From contig NZ_CP080492.1 in assembly GCF_019464495.1 (NCBI RefSeq), positions 1,674,001-1,738,000 on the forward strand: a stretch of 64,000 bases of DNA, given 5' to 3'. Within the stretch, counting starts at the first letter, position 1. Each line of letters opens with the position of its first letter. The DNA is from Leucobacter luti (GTDB lineage Bacteria > Actinomycetota > Actinomycetes > Actinomycetales > Microbacteriaceae). A program made the position numbers and the translations under genes. Below the pieces are notes generated by a model. That model did not search any database. It saw nothing but the letters and a program-made list of their open reading frames with translations, and was not told the origin of the DNA. Positions 43,516 to 51,404 of the stretch are shown here, piece after piece.

Positions 43516-44673
43516 GTGACCTCTCGCGCACTTCTGCGCTCGGCGACGCTCGTCACGACCGCACTCCTGATCAGCGGGCTCGCAGCCTGCTCTACCGGCG
43601 GCGCCGCTGACCCCGGCACGGGGTCCGGCGACACGGGATCCGGCACCTCAGTCGATGCCGCCACCGCGACCAGCGCCGAAGACTTCGGCGGCATGGATGA
43701 GCTCGTGAAAGCCGCACAGGAGGAGGGCCAGCTCAACGTCATCGCCCTCCCAGACACGTGGGCGAACTACGGCGAGATCATCTCCGGGTTCGAGGAAAAG
43801 TACGACATCACCGTCAATTCGGCCTCCCCCGACGCGTCAAGCGCCGAGGAGATCCAGGCAGCTGACAACCTAAAGGGGCAAGACACTGCGCCCGACGTCT
43901 TCGATCTCGGCACCGCAGTAGCGCTCGCGAGCACCGACTACTTCGCGCCGTACCAGGTGGCGGAGTGGGATTCGATCCCGGCTGAGAACAAGGATCCGGA
44001 GGGCCTCTGGGTCAACAATTACTCCGGCATCATGTCGATTGGGTACGACTCGGACAAGCTGCCCGAACCGAAGACCCTCACAGATCTCCTCGGCTCCGAT
44101 TTCACGGGAGCCGTGGCGCTCAACGGTGACCCGACGCAGGCTGGTGCCGCGTTCGCAGCAATCGGCTCTATTGCGGCGCTAAATGGCGGCGGTGTCGATG
44201 ATTTCGGTCCCGGCATCGACTTTGCCGGAGAGCTGCGCCAGGCAGGGAACTTCCTTTCGCTCGATCCGACACCCGCGACAATCGCCTCAGGCGAGACCCC
44301 GCTCGTGTTCGACTGGTCGTTCAACAACGTCGCGGCCGCCGCTGACAAACCGAGCTGGAAGACGACGGTGCTCCCTGGCGCCGCGTACGTGTCGTTCTAC
44401 AACGAGGCGATCAACAAGGACGCCCCGAACCCGGCCGCTGCCCGACTCTGGCAAGAGTGGATCTTCTCCGACGAAGCGCAGGCGCTCTTCCTCGAAGCGA
44501 ACGCCGTACCCGTGCGGGTCGATGCGCTGACGAAGGCCGGCGCAGCCGATGAGAAGTTGATTTCGCAGGCCACCTTCGGAACCGACTCGGCAGACTGGGT
44601 CTCGCCGACCCAGGAGGAAACCGACGCCGCCAACGCACTGCTCACCGAGCGCTGGGCCACGACGGTTCAGTAG
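43516..44673 (+). CDS. ABC transporter substrate-binding lipoprotein (PotD/FbpA/ThiB-type)
   Basis: A 385-aa extracellular solute-binding protein. The signal peptide ends in lipobox LAACS. The body has ALPDTWANYGEIISGFEEKY and LWVNNYSGIMSIGYDSDKLPEPKTL, typical of SBP_bac_6/8-type proteins that bind spermidine, iron or thiamine. The GTG at 43516 has GGAAGGA upstream. It heads a four-gene ABC operon. No thiamin-pyrophosphate riboswitch is visible upstream. A hairpin follows the stop. Confidence 0.88.
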   Translation: MTSRALLRSATLVTTALLISGLAACSTGGAADPGTGSGDTGSGTSVDAATATSAEDFGGMDELVKAAQEEGQLNVIALPDTWANYGEIISGFEEKYDITVNSASPDASSAEEIQAADNLKGQDTAPDVFDLGTAVALASTDYFAPYQVAEWDSIPAENKDPEGLWVNNYSGIMSIGYDSDKLPEPKTLTDLLGSDFTGAVALNGDPTQAGAAFAAIGSIAALNGGGVDDFGPGIDFAGELRQAGNFLSLDPTPATIASGETPLVFDWSFNNVAAAADKPSWKTTVLPGAAYVSFYNEAINKDAPNPAAARLWQEWIFSDEAQALFLEANAVPVRVDALTKAGAADEKLISQATFGTDSADWVSPTQEETDAANALLTERWATTVQ

Positions 44674-44680
44674 CGGCTCC

Positions 44681-44709
44681 GCGGGGCGTGAGGGACACTC
44701 GCGCCCCGC
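44681..44709 (+). terminator. Hairpin between binding-protein and permease genes
   Basis: GCGGGGCGTGAG pairs with CTCGCGCCCCGC (one G-U) around a 5-nt loop, eight bases after the binding-protein stop and before the permease start (44727). It has no T-run. It could be a partial terminator or mRNA stabiliser giving more binding protein than permease. Confidence 0.55.
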
Positions 44710-44726
44710 TCCGTTCCCCGGTTCCC

Positions 44727-45572
44727 ATGAAACGCCTCCTTCCCGCGTTCGGCCTGACGCCGTTCGTCGCATATGTCCTCCTCTTCCTCGCGGTGCCAAC
44801 ATGCATTGCTATCGCGAGCGGCTTCGTGGGTGAGCACGGGTTCACCCTTGCTGGCCTCGCCGTCCTCACCCAGCCCAACACGCTCTCCGCATTCGGGTCG
44901 AGCATTTGGGTGAGTGCGCTCACCGCGTTGAGCGGTGCCGTGATTGGCGCGATCCTGTGCTGGGCCCTTGCTGCGCTGCCCGAGCGGGGGCCATTGCGCC
45001 GCGTGATCGATGCAGCCAGCTCAGTGCTCGCCCAGTTTGGCGGCGTGATGCTCGCGTTCGCATTCATCGCGACGATCGGCATTCAGGGCATCGTCACGGT
45101 AATCCTGCGCGAGCAATTCGGCCTTGATCTCTTCGCCAAAGGCGTCTGGCTGTATGAACTGCCAGGACTGATCCTCCCCTATCTCTATTTCCAAGTACCA
45201 CTCATGGTGATCACATTTCTGCCAGCGGTCGTGGCGCTGCGACCCGATTGGTCAGAGGCAGTTGCCACGCTCGGCGGATCAAGCGGCGCGTACTGGCGCC
45301 GGGTCGGCCTTCCCGTGCTCGCCCCCGCATTCCTCGGTTCGCTCCTGCTGCTGTTTGCCAACGCATTCTCGTCCTACGCGACAGCCGCGGCCCTCATCAG
45401 CCAGGGCTCCCAGATCGTGCCACTCCAGATTCGCGCGGCTCTCATCGGCGAGACTGGCGCGAGCCAGGCGGCCTCCGCCGGAATTCTGGCGCTCGGCATG
45501 GTGATCGTCATGACGATCGTCATGCTCGGCTACGGCAGGCTCATGTCCCGCGCGGCACGGTGGCAGCGATGA
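44727..45572 (+). CDS. ABC transporter permease 1 (PotB/ThiP-type)
   Basis: A 281-aa permease. It begins MKRLLPAFGLTPFVAYVLLFLAV and has ~six helices and a coupling loop WSEAVATLGGSSGAYWRRVGLPVLAPAFLG. The ATG at 44727 is after the hairpin. The stop overlaps the next ATG (ATGA). It is paired with the following permease. Confidence 0.9.
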   Translation: MKRLLPAFGLTPFVAYVLLFLAVPTCIAIASGFVGEHGFTLAGLAVLTQPNTLSAFGSSIWVSALTALSGAVIGAILCWALAALPERGPLRRVIDAASSVLAQFGGVMLAFAFIATIGIQGIVTVILREQFGLDLFAKGVWLYELPGLILPYLYFQVPLMVITFLPAVVALRPDWSEAVATLGGSSGAYWRRVGLPVLAPAFLGSLLLLFANAFSSYATAAALISQGSQIVPLQIRAALIGETGASQAASAGILALGMVIVMTIVMLGYGRLMSRAARWQR

Positions 45573-46519
45573 GCGCAGCCGCACCCGGACGGCCCTCGCC
45601 CGCCGTCGCACGCACGATTATCGGTGTCATCGGCGGTGTCTTCCTGATCCCGTTGTTCGCGATGCTCGAGTTCACGCTCCGCCGCACGTCCGGGGGGTAC
45701 GGGCCGGAGCACTGGCTCGCACTCTTCGATCCGGATCAGGCGCGGACCTATCGCGTCCTGTTCGAAGGCATCGGCAACTCGGTGCTGCTCGCGCTGCTGA
45801 CCCTCGCAATCGTGCTGCTCGTGTTCTTTCCCACGATCGTGCTCGTGCACTTGCGCTTTCCTCGGCTCCAACGCGGTCTGGACTTGTTGACCGTGCTGCC
45901 CATCGCGATCCCTGCGATCGTGCTCGTCGTCGGGTTCGCCCCCATCTACCGTGTCATCGGGCAGACCATCGGATCCGGTGTGTGGACACTGTCCCTTGCC
46001 TACGGCGTGCTCGTCCTGCCGTTCGCGTACCGCGCGATCGTCTCAGACCTCACCGGCATGGATGCGCGGGTGCGTGCTGAGGCGGCGCGCTCACTCGGTG
46101 CTGGCTGGGGCACCGTGCTGATCAGGATCATCGCGCCCGGCGTGCGGCGCGGATTGCTTGCCGCCGCACTCCTGACCATCGCAATCGTGCTCGGTGAGTT
46201 CACCGTGTCCTCGCTCCTGAACCGGATCACCCTCCAGACTGCGCTCCTGCAGGTCTCCAAGTCCGATCCGTTCATCGCGGTCGCAATCTCGCTCCTGTCG
46301 CTCGTTGGCGTGTTCGTGGTACTGCTGCTCGTCAGCGCAACGGGAGGGCCACCGCGCAGCCGACGCACCACACGTCGGGCTGCTCGCCGCGGCCCGGATC
46401 CGGATCCCAGCGCATCCGCGGTCGCCGCGGCCCACGGCGCACTGCCCAGCGCAATCACCCTGCCGAATTCCCGCCTTCCCCTGCCCTCGCCTTCCAAGGA
46501 GGCCCCACGTGTCCACTGA
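45569..46519 (+). CDS. ABC transporter permease 2 (PotC/ThiP-type)
   Basis: A 316-aa permease. Its helices include TIIGVIGGVFLIPLFAMLEF and LLTVLPIAIPAIVLVVGFA; the coupling loop is DARVRAEAARSLGAGWGTVLIRIIAPGVRRG. The C-terminus is a long Arg/Pro/Ala-rich cytoplasmic tail (~45 residues). It overlaps the ATPase gene by 11 bases. With permease 1 it forms the transporter core. Confidence 0.9.
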   Translation: MSAAAPGRPSPAVARTIIGVIGGVFLIPLFAMLEFTLRRTSGGYGPEHWLALFDPDQARTYRVLFEGIGNSVLLALLTLAIVLLVFFPTIVLVHLRFPRLQRGLDLLTVLPIAIPAIVLVVGFAPIYRVIGQTIGSGVWTLSLAYGVLVLPFAYRAIVSDLTGMDARVRAEAARSLGAGWGTVLIRIIAPGVRRGLLAAALLTIAIVLGEFTVSSLLNRITLQTALLQVSKSDPFIAVAISLLSLVGVFVVLLLVSATGGPPRSRRTTRRAARRGPDPDPSASAVAAAHGALPSAITLPNSRLPLPSPSKEAPRVH

Positions 46520-47612
46520 TTCACCACTTGGCCAGGCCGGTCAGTCCGTCTGCCTCGACGGAGTCACCAAGAAGTACGGATCCACCACAGTGCTCCACGG
46601 TGTCGATCTCGAGCTCTCGCCCGGCGAGCTCATCTGCCTCCTCGGGCCCTCCGGCTGTGGCAAAACGACGGCCCTCCGCTGCATCGCAGGGCTCGAGGCG
46701 GTGTCTGCAGGCCGCGTGCTCATCGGCGGCGCAGAGGTCACGAATGTTCCGGTCAACCGTCGCGATATCGGCATGGTGTTTCAGCAGTACTCACTGTTCC
46801 CGCACCTCACCGTCGCAAAGAACGTGGAATTCGGGCTCGACATGCGACGCGTGCAGAAGCAGGAGCGCCGCACGCGAGTGGGCGAGATGTTGGAGATCGT
46901 CGGCCTCGCGCACCTTGCCGAACGCTTCCCACACGAGCTCTCCGGCGGGCAGCAACAGCGCGTCGCGCTCGCCCGAGCGCTCGTCACACGGCCGCGCGCG
47001 CTGTTGCTCGATGAGCCCCTTTCGGCGCTCGACGCGAAGGTGCGGGTGCGGTTGCGCGAGCAGATTCGCGCGATCCAGACCGAACTGGGGATGACGACGG
47101 TGTTTGTGACCCACGACCAAGAAGAAGCCCTCGCGATCTCCGACCGCGTAGCCGTCATGGAGGGCGGGCGGATTGCGCAGCTCGGCACGCCAGAGGAACT
47201 GTACCGTCGCCCGATTTCTTCATTTGTTGCCGACTTTGTTGGCCTATCGAACCGCGTCGATGGTGACCTTGTGGGCGACCGTGTCCGCGTGCGCGGCACA
47301 GAGCTCCCGCTTCTCGCCGTTCCCTCCGGCACCACCGGTGTCACCGGAGCGCGGGTGACGGCATATGTGCGGCCAGAGCACGTACATCTCAACGGAAATG
47401 CTGGGTCCGCTGGGAGCTGGTCCGATGCTGGCGAGCGCAGCGCCGTCGTGATCTCGAGCGGATTCCTCGGACCGATCCGGCGCACGGTCGTGCAATTTGG
47501 CGACGGCAGCACCGTGGCGGCCCAGCACGGCTCTGAATCGGAGTACCGCGCCGGAGAGCGCGTCGAGGTCTCGTTTACGCGCGAGCCTGTGACGGTGGCG
47601 CCGCGACTCTAA
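46509..47612 (+). CDS. ABC transporter ATP-binding protein (PotA/FbpC-type)
   Basis: A 367-aa ABC ATPase with a C-terminal TOBE domain. Walker A GPSGCGKT is at 46-53, the Q-loop is MVFQQYSLFPHLTV, signature LSGGQ is at 144-148, Walker B is LLLDEPLSALD, and the switch is VFVTHDQEEALAISDR. The TOBE region (VRPEHVHLNG, VQFGDGSTVAAQ) is like PotA/CysA/FbpC. The GTG at 46509 has AAGGAGG upstream. Its stop overlaps the convergent tadA stop by four bases. Confidence 0.92.
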   Translation: MSTDSPLGQAGQSVCLDGVTKKYGSTTVLHGVDLELSPGELICLLGPSGCGKTTALRCIAGLEAVSAGRVLIGGAEVTNVPVNRRDIGMVFQQYSLFPHLTVAKNVEFGLDMRRVQKQERRTRVGEMLEIVGLAHLAERFPHELSGGQQQRVALARALVTRPRALLLDEPLSALDAKVRVRLREQIRAIQTELGMTTVFVTHDQEEALAISDRVAVMEGGRIAQLGTPEELYRRPISSFVADFVGLSNRVDGDLVGDRVRVRGTELPLLAVPSGTTGVTGARVTAYVRPEHVHLNGNAGSAGSWSDAGERSAVVISSGFLGPIRRTVVQFGDGSTVAAQHGSESEYRAGERVEVSFTREPVTVAPRL

Positions 47613-48130
47613 GGGTGACTCGGCCGCGCGGTGGCCCCGGCGGGCCCGCTGCCGTCCGGGCGGCGAGCGGTGAAGAAGCTGCGCAGCAGCGCGATCGACT
47701 CTGCAGCACACACTCCTGCGACGACCTCGGGCACCGCGGAGGGGAGGCGGCCATCGCGCAGCAGATCGTAGACGCTGCCGACAGCCCCGGCCTTTTCGTC
47801 CCATGCACCAAACACGACACGCGGGATACGGGCTGCAAGAATCACCCCGGCGCACATCACACACGGCTCGAGCGTGACCACAAGCGTGCAGTCGGTGAGC
47901 ATGCGATCGCCGAGCGCTTCCGCAGCCGCTCGAATGGCCAGCACTTCCGCGTGACCGGTGGGATCTGGCGCGCTCTCCCGCGCGTTGTGGCCCGAGCCCA
48001 GCAGCTCGCCAGCAGGGCCGAGCACAATGGCGCCGACGGGGATCTCGCCTGCGGATGCGGCACGCTCAGCCTGGGCGAGCGCGAGCCGCATCGCCGCAAT
48101 GTCAGCGGGGGATGGAGGGATGGTGGGCAC
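47609..48130 (-). CDS. tadA: tRNA adenosine(34) deaminase
   Basis: A 173-aa cytidine-deaminase-fold enzyme. The zinc site is H60-A-E62 (TGHAEVLAIRAAA) and C90-C93 (LEPCVMCAGVI), the TadA pattern. It converts A34 to inosine in tRNA-Arg(ACG) and is essential in most bacteria. The start GTG at 48130 is only 17 bp from the divergent upp start, so both mRNAs must begin within or near their codons; an internal ATG at 48091 is a weaker alternative. Confidence 0.93.
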   Translation of the reverse strand: MPTIPPSPADIAAMRLALAQAERAASAGEIPVGAIVLGPAGELLGSGHNARESAPDPTGHAEVLAIRAAAEALGDRMLTDCTLVVTLEPCVMCAGVILAARIPRVVFGAWDEKAGAVGSVYDLLRDGRLPSAVPEVVAGVCAAESIALLRSFFTARRPDGSGPAGATARPSHP

Positions 48131-48147
48131 GGGAATAGAATAGGCGC

Positions 48148-48783
48148 ATGCGAGTTTTCGTTGCGGACCATCCCTTGATCACCCACAAACTGACGGTGCT
48201 CCGCGACGTGAAGACGCCGCAGCCCACCTTCCGGCTCCTCATTGAGGAGCTCATGACATTGCTCGCCTACGAGGCGACCCGTGAGGTGCGCGTCGAGCCG
48301 CACGAGATTCAGACCCCGGTGGCACCCACCACAGGTGTGCGACTCAGCGAGCCGCTGCCGCTCGTCGTTCCGATCCTGCGCGCTGGTCTCGGCATGCTCG
48401 AGGGCATGGTGAAGCTCATCCCTACCGCCGAGGTCGGATTCCTCGGCATGGTGCGAGATGAGGAAACACTGCAACCGACCACATACGCTGAGCGCCTTCC
48501 CGAGTCACTTGCCGGGCGCCAGTGCTTCGTGCTCGATCCGATGCTCGCGACCGGCGGCTCCCTCGCCGGCGCAATTGAATTCCTCTTCGCCCGCGGCGCG
48601 GACGATGTCACTGCGATTTGCGTGCTCGGCACCCCCGAGGGCGTCGAGGCGATTCGCGAAGCAGCGGGCGACCGCGAGGTGACCCTCGTGCTCGGCGCGC
48701 TCGACGATGGCCTCGACGAACACGCGTACATCGTGCCCGGTCTGGGCGACGCAGGCGACCGCCTCTACGGAACCGCGCAGTAG
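48148..48783 (+). CDS. upp: Uracil phosphoribosyltransferase
   Basis: A 211-aa type I PRTase. It starts [20 protein letters not shown], has the uracil-PRTase segment [17 protein letters not shown], the PRPP loop [18 protein letters not shown] and the C-terminal uracil-specific [16 protein letters not shown]. It salvages uracil to UMP. It is divergent from tadA with 17 bp between starts. A strong hairpin follows the stop. Confidence 0.95.
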   Translation: MRVFVADHPLITHKLTVLRDVKTPQPTFRLLIEELMTLLAYEATREVRVEPHEIQTPVAPTTGVRLSEPLPLVVPILRAGLGMLEGMVKLIPTAEVGFLGMVRDEETLQPTTYAERLPESLAGRQCFVLDPMLATGGSLAGAIEFLFARGADDVTAICVLGTPEGVEAIREAAGDREVTLVLGALDDGLDEHAYIVPGLGDAGDRLYGTAQ

Positions 48784-48795
48784 CGCAGCCAGCCA

Positions 48796-48831
48796 CGGTG
48801 TGATCGCGAAGAAACACTCGCGATCACACCG
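48796..48831 (+). terminator. Perfect 14-bp stem-loop after upp
   Basis: CGGTGTGATCGCGA (48796-48809) pairs with TCGCGATCACACCG (48818-48831) around an 8-nt loop, 13 bp after the upp stop. There is no T-run, but position and stability support termination. Confidence 0.75.
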
Positions 48832-48874
48832 TCCGCCCGCAGGCGCCACCCCGCCGCACCGCATTTTTCCGTCA

Positions 48875-48918
48875 TATTGCGCAATAGGTTGACACCCGAC
48901 GCAATACTTTGCTTAACT
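48875..48918 (+). promoter_or_regulatory. Promoter with TATTGCGCAATA palindrome, leaderless-type
   Basis: TTGACA (48889-48894) and TTAACT (48913-48918) are 18 bp apart, giving a sigma70-like promoter whose start would fall at about 48925, i.e. next to the ATG at 48926. The 12-bp palindrome TATTGCGCAATA (48875-48886) lies just upstream of the -35, and CGCAATA recurs at 48900-48906 between the boxes. It is a good candidate operator for the mini-ORF and regulator operon. Confidence 0.6.
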
Positions 48919-48925
48919 GTCCCTT

Positions 48926-49030
48926 ATGTATGACACCCTTCGTCCCCAGTCTGCCTTCGAGGTGAACTTTGGGAATACCGGCATGATGATGGCCGGGCAG
49001 GGTGGCATGCGCTGTCGAATGTGCATGTGA
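48926..49030 (+). CDS. Met/Cys-rich 34-aa mini-ORF, probable leader peptide
   Basis: An unlisted short frame, MYDTLRPQSAFEVNFGNTGM followed by MMAGQGGMRCRMCM. It has six Met and two Cys in the last 15 residues. The ATG lies where transcription from the TTGACA/TTAACT promoter should begin, suggesting a leaderless message. Its TGA overlaps a GTG (GTGA) that opens a second 43-codon frame, and the winged-helix gene follows. Actinobacteria use leaderless Cys-rich leader peptides to sense amino-acid supply by translation-coupled control, which fits; metal binding by the C-x-x-C end is another idea. No homologue is known to me. Confidence 0.5.
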   Translation: MYDTLRPQSAFEVNFGNTGMMMAGQGGMRCRMCM

Positions 49031-49158
49031 ACCGCAGTTCGTTGCGTTCACCACAGCGCCTCCGCTCCGCGGAGCTGCTTCTCCGTGAGCTTCTGAGCCG
49101 CTCGGCTCGCTCACTCAGCACCCTCGCCGCCGCACATGCGCGCCGGCACCCCGCGTAA
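49027..49158 (+). CDS. Small 43-aa ORF coupled to the Met/Cys-rich mini-ORF
   Basis: GTG at 49027 overlaps the stop of the preceding mini-ORF (GTGA). The product begins MNRSSLRSPQRLRSAELLLR, is Leu/Arg/Ser/Ala-rich and ends HARRHPA. It closes 29 bp before the winged-helix gene start. It could be a small regulatory protein, or just a frame allowing ribosome passage through the leader. Coding status is uncertain. Confidence 0.3.
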   Translation: MNRSSLRSPQRLRSAELLLRELLSRSARSLSTLAAAHARRHPA

Positions 49159-49187
49159 CGCGGACCGACAGCCAAGGACACATCATC

Positions 49188-49880
49188 ATGACCACCACCC
49201 AGACTCTTCGCGCAGCTCGCCCCGACCTCACCGCGATCCTGCCGTCACAGCCCACTCCGGAACGCAATGTGCCTGAGGGCACTGAAGTCCGAGGCTTCGC
49301 ACTCTACGTCGGCCTCGCAGACGACAAGATCGCAGACGGCGATCCCCGGCTCGGAGCCATCGTCACCCAGATCAAGCAGCTCGTGGCACAGCTCGCTCCT
49401 GCCGCCGAGACCTACGCAGCAGTAGCTCTCGCCCCGGAGGAAACCGGAGGCCGTGACGTCGACGTAGTGCGCCTCGCCCTCGGAGATCCCGCGGCGCACG
49501 CACGCCAGAAGCAGCACGAGGCGGACGATCAGGATCGCGCAGCCAGCGGTGTGGTGCTCGATCTCTCCCGCAAGCGCGTACTGCTCGACAACGTCGCGGC
49601 GGCACTCACGTTCCGCGAGTTCGAGCTGCTGCAGTACCTCGTGCTCCGCGAGGGCCGCACCGTCAGCCGGGATGAGCTCATCACCGCACTGTGGCATGAC
49701 GCTTCCGACGAAGACACCCCGAGCGAGCGCACGATCGACGTACACATCCGCCGCCTGCGAGTGAAGCTCGCGCAGTACCAGGACATCGTGCGCACGGTGC
49801 GCGGCACCGGATACCGCTTTGACCGTCACGCAGACGTGTCGATCCTCCACACCTCCGGCCCCAGCCCGGACGTCTTCTAG
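49188..49880 (+). CDS. Winged-helix DNA-binding protein (Trans_reg_C, no receiver domain)
   Basis: A 230-aa protein. The N-terminal ~115 residues (EVRGFALYVGLADDKIADGDPRLG, AETYAAVALAPEE) do not look like a response-regulator receiver: no Asp-Asp pocket or phospho-Asp is seen. The C-terminal ~100 residues are an OmpR/PhoB winged helix: LDLSRKRVLLDNVAAALTFREFELLQYLVLREGRTVSRDELI, ERTIDVHIRRLRVKL, VRTVRGTGYRF. It is therefore an orphan DNA binder. The mini-ORF promoter upstream probably drives it. It ends 128 bp before the DUF4870 gene. Confidence 0.85.
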   Translation: MTTTQTLRAARPDLTAILPSQPTPERNVPEGTEVRGFALYVGLADDKIADGDPRLGAIVTQIKQLVAQLAPAAETYAAVALAPEETGGRDVDVVRLALGDPAAHARQKQHEADDQDRAASGVVLDLSRKRVLLDNVAAALTFREFELLQYLVLREGRTVSRDELITALWHDASDEDTPSERTIDVHIRRLRVKLAQYQDIVRTVRGTGYRFDRHADVSILHTSGPSPDVF

Positions 49881-50008
49881 GCCGCTGCGCCGCAACGCGG
49901 TACGGTAATCTGCGCAGGCGATCCGGAAGGAAGAATTCCGGATGTCCTATCCACACGGGTGTGCCTGCGGTAACGTCGTAGTAGATCGTAAGTGCAAAGG
50001 AGATCACC

Positions 50009-50716
50009 ATGAGCACGCTGCCCCCTGAGGGTCACGAAGGCCAGCCCGCCGGCAACCAGCCGGTACCGGGTGTCCCGGCTGAGCCGACCCACGTCCCCAC
50101 CCCCGCTGAGCAGCCGCAGGTCTCCGAGCCGCAGCTGCCGGATCCCACGGAAACCCCTGCCCCGCCGCAGGCCCCGGTTCCCCCGCAGGCTCCGGTCCCT
50201 CCGCAGGCCCCGCAGTTCGGCACGCCACAGCAGCCGGTGCAGCCACCGCAGTACAGTGCCCCGCAGCAGCCGGTGCAGCCGCCGCACTACGCAGCTCCGC
50301 CTGCAGCCGGCCAGTACCAGGCTCCGCCGCCCGGCGGCTATCAGCAGCCGGCCCCAGGCTATGCGCAGCCGGTCGCTGATCCGCTCAGCAACATTCAGCT
50401 GAACTACTGGCTGTCAGTGTTCTTCAGCTGGATCCCCGCCCTGATCTTCTTCCTCATCGAGAAGGACAAGGGCAACCAGCAGGCCTATGTGTACCACCGC
50501 GACAACCTGAACTTCTCGCTCTTGCGCGTCGGTGTTGGGATCGCCACCTGGATCCTTGGGGTCATTCCGTTCATCGGCGGCATCCTTGTCGTGCTGCTGG
50601 GAATCGGCTCAGTCGTGCTGTTCATCTTCCACATCATTGCTGCGGCGAAGGTGAGCGAGAACTACCGCCAGGGCGCTCAGCCCGGATTCATCTTCAACCT
50701 CCCGCTCGTCAAGTAA
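50009..50716 (+). CDS. DUF4870-domain membrane protein with Pro/Gln-rich N-terminus
   Basis: A 235-aa protein. The first ~125 residues are a proline/glutamine-rich region with repeats (APPQAPVPPQAPVPPQAP; QQPVQPPQYSAPQQPVQPPH) and the last ~110 contain DUF4870 (LNYWLSVFFSWIPALIFFLIEKDKG and two further membrane segments). AAGGAG lies 7 nt before the ATG. Function is unknown; DUF4870 proteins are small membrane proteins common in Actinobacteria. A textbook terminator follows. Confidence 0.85.
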   Translation: MSTLPPEGHEGQPAGNQPVPGVPAEPTHVPTPAEQPQVSEPQLPDPTETPAPPQAPVPPQAPVPPQAPQFGTPQQPVQPPQYSAPQQPVQPPHYAAPPAAGQYQAPPPGGYQQPAPGYAQPVADPLSNIQLNYWLSVFFSWIPALIFFLIEKDKGNQQAYVYHRDNLNFSLLRVGVGIATWILGVIPFIGGILVVLLGIGSVVLFIFHIIAAAKVSENYRQGAQPGFIFNLPLVK

Positions 50717-50733
50717 TTCTCGTCGCGGGACAG

Positions 50734-50771
50734 CGCAGGGCTCGAGCTTCGGCTCGGGCCCTGCGTTTTTT
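50734..50771 (+). terminator. Intrinsic terminator with UUCG loop and T6
   Basis: A 14-bp stem (CGCAGGGCTCGAGC with GCTCGGGCCCTGCG, one G-U) closes a TTCG tetraloop and is followed by TTTTTT. It lies 18 bp after the DUF4870 stop. Confidence 0.92.
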
Positions 50772-50784
50772 GCGCCGCCCGGCG

Positions 50785-50867
50785 TCGAGCTCACACAGGA
50801 GATCCTCGCTCAGGCAGTGGGCCTTCTGAGATATCGACCTGTGCGAGTTCGAATCTCCTGCGTGAGC
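50785..50867. repeat. Palindromic intergenic repeat, copy B
   Basis: 50789-50803 (GCTCACACAGGAGAT) pairs with 50853-50867 at 14 of 15 positions. The 30 nt at 50838-50867 match copy A (11785-11814) at 25 of 30 positions. Like copy A it lies between convergent genes. Noncoding; probably a REP-like dispersed repeat. Confidence 0.7.
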
Positions 50868-50941
50868 GCGGCCGCGGGCAAGTGTCAGGGGCGGCAGCAC
50901 GCCGGGACGCGCTGACCGCCAAGCGCTCCCAGTGCACCGCC

Positions 50942-50988
50942 AGCACTACAAAGCACAAGAAAGCACTACAAAGCACCGCCAGCACTAC
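50942..50988. repeat. 20-bp-period direct repeats (AGCACTACAAAGCAC)
   Basis: AGCACTACAAAGCAC at 50942-50956 recurs at 50962-50976, and AGCACTAC again at 50981-50988, a period of about 20 bp. The last copy runs into the end of the leftward PGPGW gene. Confidence 0.7.
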
Positions 50989-51335
50989 TGCGTGGCAGCT
51001 CGGCGAGCCTTCCGGGACGCGCGCCATGCTCCCCAGCGTTCCCAGAACCGGGCGAGCACGCGGCGCAGCCAGCCGAGCAGGCGCCTGGCCCAGTGGTATT
51101 CGGTACCGAGAATGGTGAGGCCGATGAACACGATGAGCCAGCCGGGGCCGGGCAGTGGGACCAGGATCAGTCCAATCACGACAACCAAGAGCCCCAGTGT
51201 GGTGACAATCACCTTGTACACGGTGTTGAGCCACGGCCTACGGCTGATCCAGCGCCGCCAGGTGCTCATGAATCGCCCGAACCGCTTGCTGAGCCGCTGC
51301 GCGCGCGCCGCGTCATCTGCGTATGGGTCCGTCAT
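50985..51335 (-). CDS. PGPGW-motif membrane protein (TIGR02611 family)
   Basis: A 116-aa protein with a basic N-terminus (RLSKRFGRFMSTWRRWISRRPW), two hydrophobic segments around the hallmark LVPLPGPGWLIVFIGLTIL, and a very basic C-terminal tail (WRASRKARRAAT). This is the TIGR02611/PGPGW family of unknown function found in Actinobacteria. The start is ATG at 51335. It is divergent from the aminotransferase gene by 69 bp. Confidence 0.85.
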   Translation of the reverse strand: MTDPYADDAARAQRLSKRFGRFMSTWRRWISRRPWLNTVYKVIVTTLGLLVVVIGLILVPLPGPGWLIVFIGLTILGTEYHWARRLLGWLRRVLARFWERWGAWRASRKARRAATQ

Positions 51336-51404
51336 GATCCGAGTGTACGTTTCAGAACTGGACATCAGCCGGAAGTGCGGGCACTGCTCTCCTACACTGG
51401 ACAC

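Noticed and set aside
48872..49181. Leftward frames covering the mini-ORF region
   Set aside because: They lack a promoter and ribosome site on that strand and show no motif; the plus-strand promoter and coupled mini-ORFs explain the region better.
50942..50988. Possible CRISPR-like array (AGCACTACAAAGCAC repeats)
   Set aside because: Only two full copies with 5-bp spacing and no cas genes; it is a short tandem repeat.
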